Part shown: piece by piece, positions 37,241-46,365 of the stretch
Layout of the letters: the number at the start of each line of letters is the position of its first letter
How positions within the stretch are numbered: the stretch's first letter is position 1
Source: Desertivibrio insolitus
Lineage (GTDB): Bacteria; Actinomycetota; Actinomycetes; Actinomycetales; Microbacteriaceae
Length of the DNA stretch: 64,000 bases
Assembly: GCF_017355965.1 (NCBI RefSeq)
Contig: NZ_JAFIQW010000006.1
Coordinates: 62,001-126,000, forward strand
Direction: 5' to 3'
Program-made: the position numbers and the translations under genes
The notes under the pieces: generated by a model
What the model was told of the DNA's origin: nothing
Seen by the model: only the letters and a program-made list of their open reading frames with translations
Databases searched by the model: none

Positions 37241-38722
37241 ATGGAGTGGTTCGTCGCCGTCCTGAACTTCATCGGGCAGCAGATCCTCAACGTGCCCGCG
37301 TACCTCATCGGCATCATCACCGCGATCGGCCTCATCGCGCTCAAGCGCTCCGCGGGGCAGGTGATCGGCGGTGGCCTGAAGGCGGCCCTCGGCTTCCTGA
37401 TCCTCGGTGCCGGCGCCGGCGTGGTCGTCGCGTCGCTCGAGCCGCTCGGCAACCTGATCCTCGCGGTCACGGGCGCGCAGGGCGTCATCCCCACTAACGA
37501 GGTGATCACGGCCATCGCTTCCGAGCAGTACGGCGCGCAGAGCGCCTACGTGCTCGTGCTCGGCTTCATCGTGATGCTGCTGCTCGCGCGGTTCACGCCT
37601 CTGAAGTACATCTTCCTCACCGGTCACCACATGGTGTTCATGGCTCTGCTGCTGACGGTGGTGCTCTCGGTGGGCTTCGGCGAGGAGCTGGGCTGGCTCG
37701 TCGTGCTCGTGGGTGCGCTGCTGCTCGGCGTCATCATGGTCGTGATGCCGGCATTCGCCCAGCCGTGGATGCGCAAGATCACCGGTGACGACAGCCTCGC
37801 GATCGGTCACTTCGGCACCCTCGGCTACATCGCCGCCGGTGCCAGTGGTCAGGCGCTCGGTCGCCGCAGCCGCTCGACCGAGGAGATCCGCTTCCCGCAG
37901 GGCATGAAGTTCCTGCGCGACTCGATGGTCGCCACCGCGCTGTCGATGGTGCTGATCTACCTGGTCTTCGCGATCTGGGGTCTCATCGCTCTTCCTCTCG
38001 AGGAGGCGCTCGGCTTCTTCGGCAGTGAGGACGCCGGGGCGTACATCATGGACGCCTTCGCGCTGGCCCTCCAGTTCGGTGTCGGTGTCGCCGTCATCCT
38101 GTTCGGTGTGCGCACCGTGCTCGGTGAGCTCGTTCCCGCCTTCCAGGGCATCGCGGAGAAGGTCGTGCCGGGAGCCAAGCCCGCGCTGGACATCCCGATC
38201 GTCTTCCCGTTCGGTGCGAACGCCGTGCTGATCGGCTTCCTCTCCTCCTTCGCGGGCGGCCTCATCGCCCTCGCCGTGCTCGCCATCTGGCTGAACCCGG
38301 TGTTCGGGCTCGCGCTGATCCTGCCGGGCATGGTGCCCCACTTCTTCACCGGTGGTGGCGCGGGCGTCTTCGGCAACGCGACGGGCGGCCGCATCGGAGC
38401 GATGGTCGGCGGTTTCGTCAACGGCGTGATCATCACGATCCTGCCGGCCGTGCTGCTGCTGGTGCTCGGCGAGTTCGGCTTCGCCAACTCGACCTTCGGC
38501 GACGCCGACTTCGGCTGGTTCGGCACGCTGATCGGCGTCAGCCTGCTCGGCGGCCCGGCCATCGGCGTCGTGCTGAGCATCGTGATCGCGGTCGTGCTGG
38601 TCGTCGCCGCCTCGGTGTTCCAGCGTCGCGTCGTCGACCGCGGGTGGACGCCGGGCGCCGCCCGTGACGCGCACCTCGCGGAGATCGCGGAGCGGGAGAA
38701 GGCAGCCAAGGCCAACGCGTAG
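37241..38722 (+). CDS. PTS ascorbate-family transporter subunit IIC (UlaA-like)
   Basis: 493-residue membrane permease of the AG superfamily. About ten or more hydrophobic helices; EIIC-GAT/SgaT landmarks such as LGFLILGAGAGVVVASLEPL near the start, LTGHHMVFMALLL, and IPIVFPFGANAVLIGFLSSF in the second half. It carries the sugar across the membrane. GAAGGAGAC precedes the ATG and a clear terminator follows. The family was named for ascorbate but includes unassigned pentose/pentitol-type systems; the nearby transketolase hints at a pentose-like substrate (inference). Confidence 0.93.
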   Translation: MEWFVAVLNFIGQQILNVPAYLIGIITAIGLIALKRSAGQVIGGGLKAALGFLILGAGAGVVVASLEPLGNLILAVTGAQGVIPTNEVITAIASEQYGAQSAYVLVLGFIVMLLLARFTPLKYIFLTGHHMVFMALLLTVVLSVGFGEELGWLVVLVGALLLGVIMVVMPAFAQPWMRKITGDDSLAIGHFGTLGYIAAGASGQALGRRSRSTEEIRFPQGMKFLRDSMVATALSMVLIYLVFAIWGLIALPLEEALGFFGSEDAGAYIMDAFALALQFGVGVAVILFGVRTVLGELVPAFQGIAEKVVPGAKPALDIPIVFPFGANAVLIGFLSSFAGGLIALAVLAIWLNPVFGLALILPGMVPHFFTGGGAGVFGNATGGRIGAMVGGFVNGVIITILPAVLLLVLGEFGFANSTFGDADFGWFGTLIGVSLLGGPAIGVVLSIVIAVVLVVAASVFQRRVVDRGWTPGAARDAHLAEIAEREKAAKANA

Positions 38723-38732
38723 CGGTGGAAGG

Positions 38733-38768
38733 AAGGAGCCGGGCCGGGATCGGTCCGGCTCCTTTTCT
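38733..38768 (+). terminator. Rho-independent terminator of the PTS operon
   Basis: AAGGAGCCGG (38733-38742) pairs perfectly with CCGGCTCCTT (38755-38764), and the right arm runs into TTTTCTTA. This is one of the few classic T-tailed terminators in the window. Confidence 0.9.
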
Positions 38769-38808
38769 TAACGCCCGCGCCTCCCGGCATCCGGAGCCCC
38801 GCGCCGCC

Positions 38809-38814
38809 GATAAT
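38809..38814 (+). promoter_or_regulatory. -10 box GATAAT, leaderless promoter of recO
   Basis: GATAAT, 5 bases (GGATC), then GTG 38820. The same hexamer and spacing precede uppS. Confidence 0.7.
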
Positions 38815-38819
38815 GGATC

Positions 38820-39560
38820 GTGCGCACCTACAAGGACGAAGTCGTCGTCCTCCGCACCCACAAGCTGGGGGAGGCCGACCGCATCGTCACCTGCCTGTCC
38901 CGGCAGCACGGCAAGATCCGTGCCGTCGCCAAGGGCGTACGTCGGACGGCCAGCCGGATCGGGTCGCGGCTCGAGCCGTTCATGGTGGCCGAGGTGCAGT
39001 TCTACGAGGGGCGCTCGCAGCTGCACACGGTGCAGCAGGTCGAGTCGCTCGGCGCGTACGGGGCGGAGATCGTGGCCGACTACGCCGCGTACACCGCGGC
39101 GTCCGCGATGGTCGAGACCGCGGACCGGCTGACGGATGCCGACGCGAGCCTGCAGCAGTACCTGCTGCTCGTGGGGGCCCTCCGCTCCCTGTCGCGGCAC
39201 GAGCACGCCCCGCGGCTGACGCTCGACTCCTACCTGCTGCGCGCCCTGTCGATCGCGGGCTGGGCGCCGAGCTTCGTCGACTGCGCCGTCACGGGTGTCC
39301 CGGGGCCGCACTCCGCGTTCGTCGTGCAGATGGGCGGCGTCGTCTGCGACGAGGCCGCGCCTCCCGGGGCGCCGCGGCTCGACGCCGACACGCTCCGGCT
39401 GCTCGCCTCCCTCCTCGCCGGCGACTGGCCCGTGGCCGAGGCCGCGGCCGAGCGCACGCTCAACCAGGCATCCGGAGTCGTCGCCGCCTACACGCAGTGG
39501 CACCTCGAGCGCGGGCTCCGCAGCCTCGAGCACGTCGACCGCTCCGCCGCCGTCCGCTGA
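38820..39560 (+). CDS. recO: DNA repair protein RecO
   Basis: Recombination mediator of the RecFOR pathway; anneals strands and helps RecA load. 246 residues. OB-fold N-terminus with the hallmark [20 protein letters not shown] and [18 protein letters not shown], and a helical C-terminal domain. Of the zinc-binding Cys seen in some RecO proteins only two are left (DCAVTG and VVCDEA). GTG start supported by GATAAT 5 bases upstream. recO-uppS order is usual in actinobacteria. Confidence 0.96.
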   Translation: MRTYKDEVVVLRTHKLGEADRIVTCLSRQHGKIRAVAKGVRRTASRIGSRLEPFMVAEVQFYEGRSQLHTVQQVESLGAYGAEIVADYAAYTAASAMVETADRLTDADASLQQYLLLVGALRSLSRHEHAPRLTLDSYLLRALSIAGWAPSFVDCAVTGVPGPHSAFVVQMGGVVCDEAAPPGAPRLDADTLRLLASLLAGDWPVAEAAAERTLNQASGVVAAYTQWHLERGLRSLEHVDRSAAVR

Positions 39561-39583
39561 GGAGCGGGTTAGCCCGCACCGGC

Positions 39584-39589
39584 GATAAT
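39584..39589 (+). promoter_or_regulatory. -10 box GATAAT, leaderless promoter of uppS
   Basis: GATAAT, 5 bases (CGACT), then GTG 39595. Same box and same spacing as recO, 775 bases upstream. Confidence 0.7.
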
Positions 39590-39594
39590 CGACT

Positions 39595-40383
39595 GTGCCC
39601 AAGACCCATAAGGACGCCGCGGAGTTCCGCCCGCTCGACTGGACCGGCGAGCAGCCGCCGCAGCTGCCGAAGATCCCCGAGCACGTCGCGATCGTCATGG
39701 ACGGCAACGGCCGCTGGGCCAACGCGCGCGGGCTCACCCGCATCGAGGGGCACCGCGCGGGCGAGGCGAGCCTCCTCGACGTCGTCGCCGGCGCGATCCA
39801 GATCGGGGTCAAGCACCTGTCGGTGTACGCGTTCTCGACCGAGAACTGGGTGCGCTCGCCCGACGAGGTGCGCTTCCTCATGGGCTTCAACCGCGAGGTG
39901 CTGCACCGACGCCGCGATCAGCTCAACGAGTGGGGCGTCCGCATCCGCTGGGCGGGCCGCAAGCCCCGGCTCTGGACGAGCGTCATCAAGGAGTTGCAGT
40001 TCGCCGAGCGGATGACCTCGCACAACGACGTGCTCACGCTGACGATGTGCGTGAACTACGGCGGTCGCACCGAGATCGCGGATGCCGTGCGCTCGATCGC
40101 CGACGACGCGGCATCCGGCCGGCTGCGCCCCTCGGCCGTGACGGAGAAGACGATCGCGAAGCGGCTCTACACGCCGGAGCTGCCCGACGTGGACCTGTTC
40201 CTGCGTAGCTCGGGGGAGCAGCGCACCTCGAACTTCCTGCTCTGGCAGAGCGCCTACGCCGAGATGGTCTTCCTCGACACGCTGTGGCCCGACTTCCGTC
40301 GCGCGCACCTGTGGGACGCCATCCGCATCTACGGATCGCGAGACCGCCGCTTCGGCGGCGCGATCGACGCCCCGACCGCCTGA
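39595..40383 (+). CDS. uppS: Isoprenyl transferase (polyprenyl diphosphate synthase)
   Basis: cis-Prenyltransferase that makes the polyprenyl diphosphate carrier for cell-wall polymers. 262 residues. The catalytic D36 is in [18 protein letters not shown], followed by GHRAGEASL, the [13 protein letters not shown] loop, and [20 protein letters not shown] at the end, all typical of the family. The GTG start has a GATAAT box 5 bases upstream and no ribosome site. Confidence 0.96.
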   Translation: MPKTHKDAAEFRPLDWTGEQPPQLPKIPEHVAIVMDGNGRWANARGLTRIEGHRAGEASLLDVVAGAIQIGVKHLSVYAFSTENWVRSPDEVRFLMGFNREVLHRRRDQLNEWGVRIRWAGRKPRLWTSVIKELQFAERMTSHNDVLTLTMCVNYGGRTEIADAVRSIADDAASGRLRPSAVTEKTIAKRLYTPELPDVDLFLRSSGEQRTSNFLLWQSAYAEMVFLDTLWPDFRRAHLWDAIRIYGSRDRRFGGAIDAPTA

Positions 40384-40521
40384 CGCGTCGGCCCCGGCGC
40401 GACATAAACGACCAAAAACCGACCGACGGATGCCTCGGCGCCGCCCCCTCGGCCGCGTTCACTAAGCTTGCCTGTCGAACCTCGACCGGGCACCCAGCTC
40501 GGCCCGACCCCTGGAGCACCT

Positions 40522-41907
40522 GTGGCCAACTCAGCCCTCGATTCCGTCATCTCCCTCGCGAAGCGTCGCGGCTTCGTCTTCCAATCCGGAGAGATCTACG
40601 GCGGATCCCGCTCCGCCTGGGACTACGGGCCGCTCGGCGTCGAGCTCAAGGAGAACATCAAGCGCCAGTGGTGGCAGACGTTCGTGCGCGGCCGTGGCGA
40701 CATGGTCGGCCTCGACTCGGCGATCATCCTGCCGAAGCGGGTCTGGGAGGCATCCGGTCACGTCGCGACCTTCACGGACCCGCTGACGGAGTGCCAGAAC
40801 TGCCACAAGCGCTTCCGCGCCGACCACCTCACCGAGGAGTTCCAGGCGAAGAAGGGCCGCGCCCCCGAGGGCGGTCTCGCCGAGGTCGCCTGCCCCAACT
40901 GCGGTGTGCGCGGTCAGTGGACCGAGCCGCAGAACTTCTCCGGCATGCTCAAGACCTTCCTCGGGCCGGTCGACAACGAGGAGGGCCTGCACTTCCTCCG
41001 TCCGGAGACCGCCCAGGGCATCTTCGTCGACTTCGCCAACGTGCTCACCGCGAGCCGCATGAAGCCCCCGTTCGGCATCGGCCAGGTGGGCAAGGCGTTC
41101 CGCAACGAGATCACCCCCGGCAACTTCATCTTCCGCACCCGCGAGTTCGAGCAGATGGAGATCGAGTTCTTCACCCCGCCGGAGGAGGCGCCGGAGTGGT
41201 TCGACCATTGGGTCGATGCGTCGATCAACTGGTTCCTCGACCTGGGGCTGCCGGAGTCGAGCATCCGCCGCTTCGACGTGCCCGACGGCGAGCGCGCCCA
41301 CTACTCGGCGGCGACCGCCGACATCGAGTTCGACTTCGGCTTCGCCTCGGGCGACGGCTGGGGGGAGCTCATGGGCATCGCGAACCGCACGGACTTCGAC
41401 CTGTCGAACCACATCCGCGAGTCGGGCGCCGACCTGCGCTACTTCGACCAGGCGTCGGGCGAGCGCTACGTGCCCTACGTCATCGAGCCGTCCTTCGGTC
41501 TCACCCGCGCCCTGATGGCGTTCCTCGTCGCGGCGTACGCCGAAGACGAGGCGCCCAACACGAAGGGTGGCGTCGACAAGCGCACGGTGCTGCGCCTCGA
41601 CCGCCGGCTCGCCCCGGTCAAGGCCGCGGTGCTGCCCCTGTCGCGCAACGAGCAGCTCTCGCCCGTCGCCCGCGGTCTTGCCGACGACCTGCGCAAGGTG
41701 TGGAACGTCGACTTCGACGACGCCGGAGCGATCGGTCGCCGCTACCGCCGCCAGGACGAGATCGGCACCCCGTTCGCGATCACGGTCGACTTCGACACCC
41801 TCGAGGACAAGGCCGTCACCGTGCGCGAGCGCGACACGATGCAGCAGGAGCGCGTCTCCCTCGACCGGCTCCGCGGTTACCTCGCGGAGCAGCTCGTCGG
41901 CGCGTGA
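40522..41907 (+). CDS. glyS: Glycyl-tRNA synthetase, single-chain (alpha2) type
   Basis: Class II synthetase charging tRNA-Gly. 461 residues. Motifs: [20 protein letters not shown] near the start, a zinc-type set CxxC (CQNCHKRF) and [18 protein letters not shown] (motif 2 region), [20 protein letters not shown], and the C-terminal anticodon-binding domain. I chose GTG 40522, which has GGAG 6 bases upstream; the frame extends to TTG 40468 but those residues look non-coding. TAAGCT (40463-40468) is a likely -10 box. Confidence 0.97.
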   Translation: MANSALDSVISLAKRRGFVFQSGEIYGGSRSAWDYGPLGVELKENIKRQWWQTFVRGRGDMVGLDSAIILPKRVWEASGHVATFTDPLTECQNCHKRFRADHLTEEFQAKKGRAPEGGLAEVACPNCGVRGQWTEPQNFSGMLKTFLGPVDNEEGLHFLRPETAQGIFVDFANVLTASRMKPPFGIGQVGKAFRNEITPGNFIFRTREFEQMEIEFFTPPEEAPEWFDHWVDASINWFLDLGLPESSIRRFDVPDGERAHYSAATADIEFDFGFASGDGWGELMGIANRTDFDLSNHIRESGADLRYFDQASGERYVPYVIEPSFGLTRALMAFLVAAYAEDEAPNTKGGVDKRTVLRLDRRLAPVKAAVLPLSRNEQLSPVARGLADDLRKVWNVDFDDAGAIGRRYRRQDEIGTPFAITVDFDTLEDKAVTVRERDTMQQERVSLDRLRGYLAEQLVGA

Positions 41908-41966
41908 CCGGAGCGGATGCCGCGCGGCCCGGGAATACGCCCGCGGCCGCGGGGGTTGGCCTCGGG

Positions 41967-42635
41967 GTGACTCCCATCAAGGTCGACATCTGGTCCGACA
42001 TCGCCTGCCCCTGGTGCTACATCGGCAAGCGCAAGTTCGAGGCCGGGGTGGCCGCGTACGGCGGTGAGGTCGAGGTCGAGTACCACTCCTTCGAGCTCTC
42101 GCCTGACACCCCCGTCGACTTCGACGGCTCGGCCGCCGACTTCCTCTCGGGGTACAAGGGGCTGCCCCTCGCTCAGGTCGAGCAGATGATCGAGCGGGTC
42201 GTCACGATCGCCCGCTCCGTCGGACTCGACTACGACTACGACGCCCTCCGTCAGACCAACACCGTGAAGGCGCACGAGCTGCTGCACTTCGCGAAGACGC
42301 ACGGCAAGCAGCTCGAGATGAAGGGGCGCCTCCTGCGCGCCTACTTCATCGAAGGCGGCCACGTCGGTCGCGTGGAGGACCTCGCCGACCTCGCCGCTGA
42401 GATCGGGCTCGACCGCGCAGAAGCCCTCGCCGCCCTCACCGAGGAGCGCCACCTCGCCGACGTGCGCGAGGACCAGAAAACCGCTCGTGACCTGGGCATC
42501 AACGGGGTCCCGTTCTTCGTGTTCGAGGGACGCTTCGGCGTCTCCGGCGCCCAGGAGGCCGCGACGTTCGCGAACGTGCTCCAGCAGGTCGCCGCGCAGC
42601 GCGACGAGGTCGTGCCGGCCGGGGCGGACGCCTGA
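41967..42635 (+). CDS. DsbA family oxidoreductase (FrnE-like)
   Basis: 222 residues, thioredoxin fold with a helical insertion. The active site is CPWC in DIWSDIACPWCYIGKRKFEA, and the cis-Pro loop is GINGVPFFVFEG. There is no signal peptide, so it is probably a cytoplasmic FrnE/2-hydroxychromene-isomerase-like thiol oxidoreductase. Start: GTG 41967 fits the family N-terminus. A GTG at 41904 overlapping the glyS stop (GTGA) is in frame and would add 21 Ala/Gly-rich residues by translational coupling. I prefer the shorter form. Confidence 0.9.
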   Translation: MTPIKVDIWSDIACPWCYIGKRKFEAGVAAYGGEVEVEYHSFELSPDTPVDFDGSAADFLSGYKGLPLAQVEQMIERVVTIARSVGLDYDYDALRQTNTVKAHELLHFAKTHGKQLEMKGRLLRAYFIEGGHVGRVEDLADLAAEIGLDRAEALAALTEERHLADVREDQKTARDLGINGVPFFVFEGRFGVSGAQEAATFANVLQQVAAQRDEVVPAGADA

Positions 42636-42636
42636 C

Positions 42637-42783
42637 ATGACGGATGCCGCACGCGACGAGCGCCCGGCGCTCACCCTCCTCGGCGACCCCGACGCGGTCG
42701 TCTGCGAGGGCGACGTCTGCGCCGTCCCTGCGCTCGACGAGCGCGCGATCGTGAAGCAGCGCCTGGACGCCGGCCTGATCTGA
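42637..42783 (+). CDS. Small hypothetical protein with two cysteines
   Basis: 48 residues, starting one base after the DsbA-like gene stop (TGACATG). It contains VVCEGDVCAVP, a CxxxxC pair, and ends AIVKQRLDAGLI. Codon use matches neighbouring genes. Its position suggests it is translated with the thiol oxidoreductase and may be a redox partner or substrate; no family recognised. Confidence 0.55.
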   Translation: MTDAARDERPALTLLGDPDAVVCEGDVCAVPALDERAIVKQRLDAGLI

Positions 42784-42940
42784 GCCGCGGACCCCACGGC
42801 AACTCTTCTGGTCGCCGGAACGGGGGACACGGGCGGTCCCTCGGGCGTGTCTGAATGCACGCCCCGTTGACGGCGCGGGCGGGGTGTGGCACGCGCGCGT
42901 TCTGAGGAAGCGGTAGTCGCCGGCGCGGTGCTATCGGGCC
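42784..42940. other. Intergenic region before the polysaccharide island
   Basis: No gene seen. It has no strong terminator and no palindrome larger than a few bases. It marks the left edge of the island: genes to the left are core, those to the right are accessory. Confidence 0.5.
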
Positions 42941-43014
42941 CGTGTAAACGGCGGGTTAAATCGGCCTGAGCTTCGGGGCGATCGGTTGACCCCCGTTCGA
43001 GGGGTCCGTACGGT
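42941..43014 (+). promoter_or_regulatory. Promoter P1 of polysaccharide operon 1
   Basis: TTGACC (42986-42991), 17 bases, TACGGT (43009-43014). The spacer holds the palindrome GACCCC (42988-42993) / GGGGTC (43001-43006), so a regulator bound there would cover both boxes. An upstream motif GTAAACGGCGGGTTAAA (from 42944) ends well before -35; its T at 42945 is 41 bases upstream of TTGACC. Both the motif and the 41-base distance are repeated at P2. The transcript would have a leader of about 140 bases before ATG 43160. Confidence 0.75.
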
Positions 43015-43159
43015 CCGAAATAGAACCGTTGCTCCCCGCAGCCGCTCCGACCCGATCAGACGAGTGGTTCCTCCCGCACCGGCCGACCGAGCTCCACACC
43101 CTCGTCGGCCGAGCGTGCGTCGTCCCCCGCACTGCTGCTGTCTCCCGAGGTTCCCGATC

Positions 43160-44530
43160 ATGTCCTCCGCCGCTTCGGCGCGCCTTGTCGCGCTCGTTTC
43201 CGATTTCGAAGGCCTCTCCGAGGGCCGTCTACCCGACTGGTTCCCCTACCTGCCGCTCGCTGTGCAGGCCGAGTGGGAGCACCTGCAACTCGTCGCCCGC
43301 GATCTGCAGGTCTATTTCCCGCTGGCGATCGCCGGCACCGTCGTCTGGGCTCTCTGGATCTACCGCTTCGTCCTGTCCCGCCGTGCGAAGCCGATCGAGA
43401 GCGACTTCCGCACCACCACGTCGGTGATCGTGCCCTCGTTCCACGAGGACCCCGACATCCTGCTCGACTGCCTCGAATCGTGGCGCTCCCAGAACCCCAC
43501 CGAGATCATCGTTGTGCTCGACGTCGCCGACATCGAGGCGTACGACAGGATCAGCGCCCTCGACGACCCGCAGGTGCGGCCGATCCTGTTCCATCACGCG
43601 GGCAAGCGTTCCGCTCTCGGCGCCGGCATCCGTCTGGCGACGAGCGAAATCCTCGTGCTCACCGACTCCGACACCTCCTGGACGCCGGGGCTGCTCGAGA
43701 ACGTCCAGAAGCCGTTCATCGACCCCCTCGTGGGCGCGACCAGCACCCAGCAGAACGTCTTCCAGCGCGAGACGAGCGTGTGGCGGCGCATCGCCGACTG
43801 GCTCGTGAACCTCCGCTACTACGACTACGTGCCGGCGATGGGCCGGGCGGGCGCCGTCCCCTGCGTCTCGGGCCGGACGGCGGTCTACCGCCGCTCCGCG
43901 GTGATGCCGGTGCTGGAGCAGCTCGAGAACGAGTTCTTCCTCGGCAAACGTTGCATCTCCGGCGACGACGGGCGGCTCACCTGGCTCGTCCTCGCTTCGG
44001 GCTACAAGACCGTGCACCAGTCGTCCGCGAAGGCGATCTCGATGTTCCCGTCGAGCTTCCGCGCCTTCGTCAAGCAGCGCGTGCGCTGGAGCCGCAACTC
44101 GTACCGGTGCTACCTCACCGCGATCGGCAAGGGATGGCTATGGCGGATGCCCTTCATCACGAAGATCACGGTGCTTCAGATCCTGCTGACGCCCGTCACC
44201 ATGGGGCTCACGATCTTCTACCTGATCTTCAGTCGGCTGGAGCTCAGCGTGCTCGGCGTCGCGCTGGCCGTCGGGTGGCTCCTGCTGGGTCGCGGCGTCC
44301 GCGGGATCTCGCACCTGCGGCGTCATCCGCGCGACATCGTGCTGCTGCCCCTGCTGGCGCTCACGGTGATCCTCGTCGCGCTGCCCATCAAGCTCTACGC
44401 GTTCGCGACGATGAACAAGCAGGGCTGGCTGACCCGGCACGCGGACCAGGTGGGCGGCGACGGGCAGGACTCGCGGACGCTCGCCGGAACCGCCGGTCTC
44501 GCCGGCGACTCGAGGGCGGTGGCGGCATGA
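43160..44530 (+). CDS. Processive family 2 glycosyltransferase (polysaccharide synthase), copy 1
   Basis: 456-residue membrane synthase of the hyaluronan/NodC/cellulose synthase group. One N-terminal helix (YFPLAIAGTVVWALWIYRFV), the catalytic GT-A domain with VPSFHEDPDILLDCLESW, DxD at D169/D171, GKRSALGAGIRLA, the acceptor-site GDDGRLT at 268-274 and QRVRW at 306-310, then three to four C-terminal helices. The GDDxxLT...QxxRW order is that of HasA/NodC-type enzymes, which extend a chain and export it. ATG 43160 has GAGG upstream. It overlaps the next gene by four bases. Donor sugar is inferred from the linked dehydrogenase: a nucleotide uronic acid. Confidence 0.9.
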   Translation: MSSAASARLVALVSDFEGLSEGRLPDWFPYLPLAVQAEWEHLQLVARDLQVYFPLAIAGTVVWALWIYRFVLSRRAKPIESDFRTTTSVIVPSFHEDPDILLDCLESWRSQNPTEIIVVLDVADIEAYDRISALDDPQVRPILFHHAGKRSALGAGIRLATSEILVLTDSDTSWTPGLLENVQKPFIDPLVGATSTQQNVFQRETSVWRRIADWLVNLRYYDYVPAMGRAGAVPCVSGRTAVYRRSAVMPVLEQLENEFFLGKRCISGDDGRLTWLVLASGYKTVHQSSAKAISMFPSSFRAFVKQRVRWSRNSYRCYLTAIGKGWLWRMPFITKITVLQILLTPVTMGLTIFYLIFSRLELSVLGVALAVGWLLLGRGVRGISHLRRHPRDIVLLPLLALTVILVALPIKLYAFATMNKQGWLTRHADQVGGDGQDSRTLAGTAGLAGDSRAVAA

Positions 44531-46365
44531 GCGGACGGCTCGTCGCGGCGCTCTGCGTCGTCATGCTGCTCACCGGGGCCACGCTCGCCGCCGGTCTCTT
44601 CATCACCTTCGCTCCCAGCGGCGAGAGCGGACCCGATGCCCGTGGGCGGAACGAAATCGCCGCCAACGGCGCCGTGCAGGGCGAGCTCTACCCCGGCGAT
44701 CCCGTCGCCGAGGCCGTCCTCGTCGCGCAAGAGGACGACCGCATCGAGGCGGTCCGGGCGGTCGCGTCGACCGCGCCCTGGAACGACCTCATCGTCGCCG
44801 GACCGTTCCGGATGACCGTCGACGGCGAGTACACGCTCGTGCTCCCCGCCCGGCCGGAGCCGTACACCGTCGCGGATCTCCGGGCCCTCGCCCCTGACAC
44901 CTTCGTCGAGGAGGAACCCGGCGTGTTCCTCCTCACCGAGAACCTGGTGGTCTCCAGCGGGGCGACCCTCGCACTCGCCGAGGGCACCGTACTGCGCCTG
45001 CTGAGCACGCCCGAGCGCTTCACCTCCGTCGTCGGCCTCGGCGGCACGCTCGACCTCGCCGGAACGGGGCAACGCCCGGTGTCGATCACCAGTTGGGACC
45101 CCGCCGCATCCGGGCCCGACACGAACACCGTCGACGGGCGGGCCTACCTGCGGGTGCTCGGAGGGTACGCCGCCGTCCAGTCCGTCGAACTCACGGACCT
45201 CGGATTCTGGAGCGGGAACACCGGTGGCTTCGCCCTCACGGGCACCGGCGGCGAGGTCGAGCTCGCCGGAGACCCTGCCAGGGTCGCTCCGTCCCCGGTC
45301 GCGGGGGCGCAGACCCTTCCCGAGGAGTTCACCGAGGTCGCCGTCGCGGACTCCGTCGACCTGTCCACGGTCTCCGCGGAGCTCTCGGATGTCACCGCGA
45401 CCGGCAACGCCTACGGAGTCTTCGTCGCGAACGCCACGAACGTCACGATCGCCGACTCCCTCGTCGCCGGCAGCCTCGTCGACGGCATCGCCTTCCATCG
45501 GCACGTCACCGACTCGCGAGTGACCGGCACGACGTCGCAGGACAACGCGGTCGACGGGCTGAGCCTCGCACGTTCATCGCGGCAGGTGCTCTTCGACGGG
45601 GTCGTCGCGACCGGAAACGGCCGAAACGGCGTCTCCCTCGACGCCCAGCCGCTCGCCGACGGGCCCAGCGCGATCGGCACCACGGTGGAGGAGTTCGGGG
45701 ACAACGAGATTTCCGGCGGCGTCTTCCGCGACAACGGGCGGTACGGCGTCGAGGTCAACGGCGGCGTGGACACCCGGGTGCGTGACGCCCTCATCGAGGC
45801 GAACGACAACGGCATCGTGGTGGGTCAGGACGCCGACAGCGTGCTGCTCACCGGAAACGAGCTCGTGGGCAACGTGACCCAGGGCATCGCGATCCGCGAC
45901 GGCGTGCGCGGCGTCGAGATCCGCGACAACACCATCGCGGGTGGGGATACCGGCGTCTACGTGCGGAACGCGGCCGCGACGGTGGAGGACAACCGACTCG
46001 CCGACATCATGAATCACGGGGTGACCGTCGTGGGCGACGCCTCCGACGTCGTGGTCAGAGCCAACACGATCGGCGGCTCCGGTTCCATCGCGATCTGGAC
46101 CGAGGACTCCGAGGGCGCCCGCGTCGTCGCCAACGACCTCGAGGACTGGCTGCCGGCCGCGACCGTGACCCGCGTTCTGGGCGACGTGTTCCAGCCGCTC
46201 ACCGTCATCTGGTTGACGCTGGCCCTCGTGCTCGTCGTCACGGCGCTCACTCGTCGCGGCCGCCAATTCACCGGCGTGCGCAACCCGTACGCGGACCACG
46301 CGCCCCTGACGACCCTCACCCCCGGAGTCGTGTCCCGCGAGTCGCTGGGACGGGTGGCCTCCTGA
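44527..46365 (+). CDS. Membrane-anchored right-handed beta-helix protein, copy 1
   Basis: 612 residues. N-terminal membrane helix (about 7-29), an extracytoplasmic domain starting with YPGDPVAEAVLVAQEDDRIE, and from about residue 290 a run of parallel beta-helix coils recognisable by spaced Asn/Gly/Val repeats (GNAYGVFVANATNVTIADSL; GIVVGQDADSVLLTGNELVG). A C-terminal helix (about 557-580, QPLTVIWLTLALVLVV) and a short cytoplasmic tail end it. Beta-helices of this NosD/AlgG-like type bind or modify polysaccharides, for example as C5-epimerases or lyases. The overlap with the synthase gene suggests a direct role in making or exporting the polymer. No catalytic residues assigned. Confidence 0.8.
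   Translation: MSGRLVAALCVVMLLTGATLAAGLFITFAPSGESGPDARGRNEIAANGAVQGELYPGDPVAEAVLVAQEDDRIEAVRAVASTAPWNDLIVAGPFRMTVDGEYTLVLPARPEPYTVADLRALAPDTFVEEEPGVFLLTENLVVSSGATLALAEGTVLRLLSTPERFTSVVGLGGTLDLAGTGQRPVSITSWDPAASGPDTNTVDGRAYLRVLGGYAAVQSVELTDLGFWSGNTGGFALTGTGGEVELAGDPARVAPSPVAGAQTLPEEFTEVAVADSVDLSTVSAELSDVTATGNAYGVFVANATNVTIADSLVAGSLVDGIAFHRHVTDSRVTGTTSQDNAVDGLSLARSSRQVLFDGVVATGNGRNGVSLDAQPLADGPSAIGTTVEEFGDNEISGGVFRDNGRYGVEVNGGVDTRVRDALIEANDNGIVVGQDADSVLLTGNELVGNVTQGIAIRDGVRGVEIRDNTIAGGDTGVYVRNAAATVEDNRLADIMNHGVTVVGDASDVVVRANTIGGSGSIAIWTEDSEGARVVANDLEDWLPAATVTRVLGDVFQPLTVIWLTLALVLVVTALTRRGRQFTGVRNPYADHAPLTTLTPGVVSRESLGRVAS

Noticed and set aside
36459-38722. True ascorbate utilisation operon (ula)
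   Set aside because: No lactonase, decarboxylase or epimerase genes are present; only the transport subunits resemble Ula.
42784-43159. tRNA gene or phage attachment site at the left edge of the polysaccharide island
   Set aside because: No cloverleaf, no CCA end, no direct repeat found at the right edge near 55665-55690, and no integrase.
42986-43159. Longer synthase copy 1 starting at TTG 42986
   Set aside because: The extra 58 residues are Arg/Pro-rich, cover the promoter -35 box itself and have no counterpart in copy 2.
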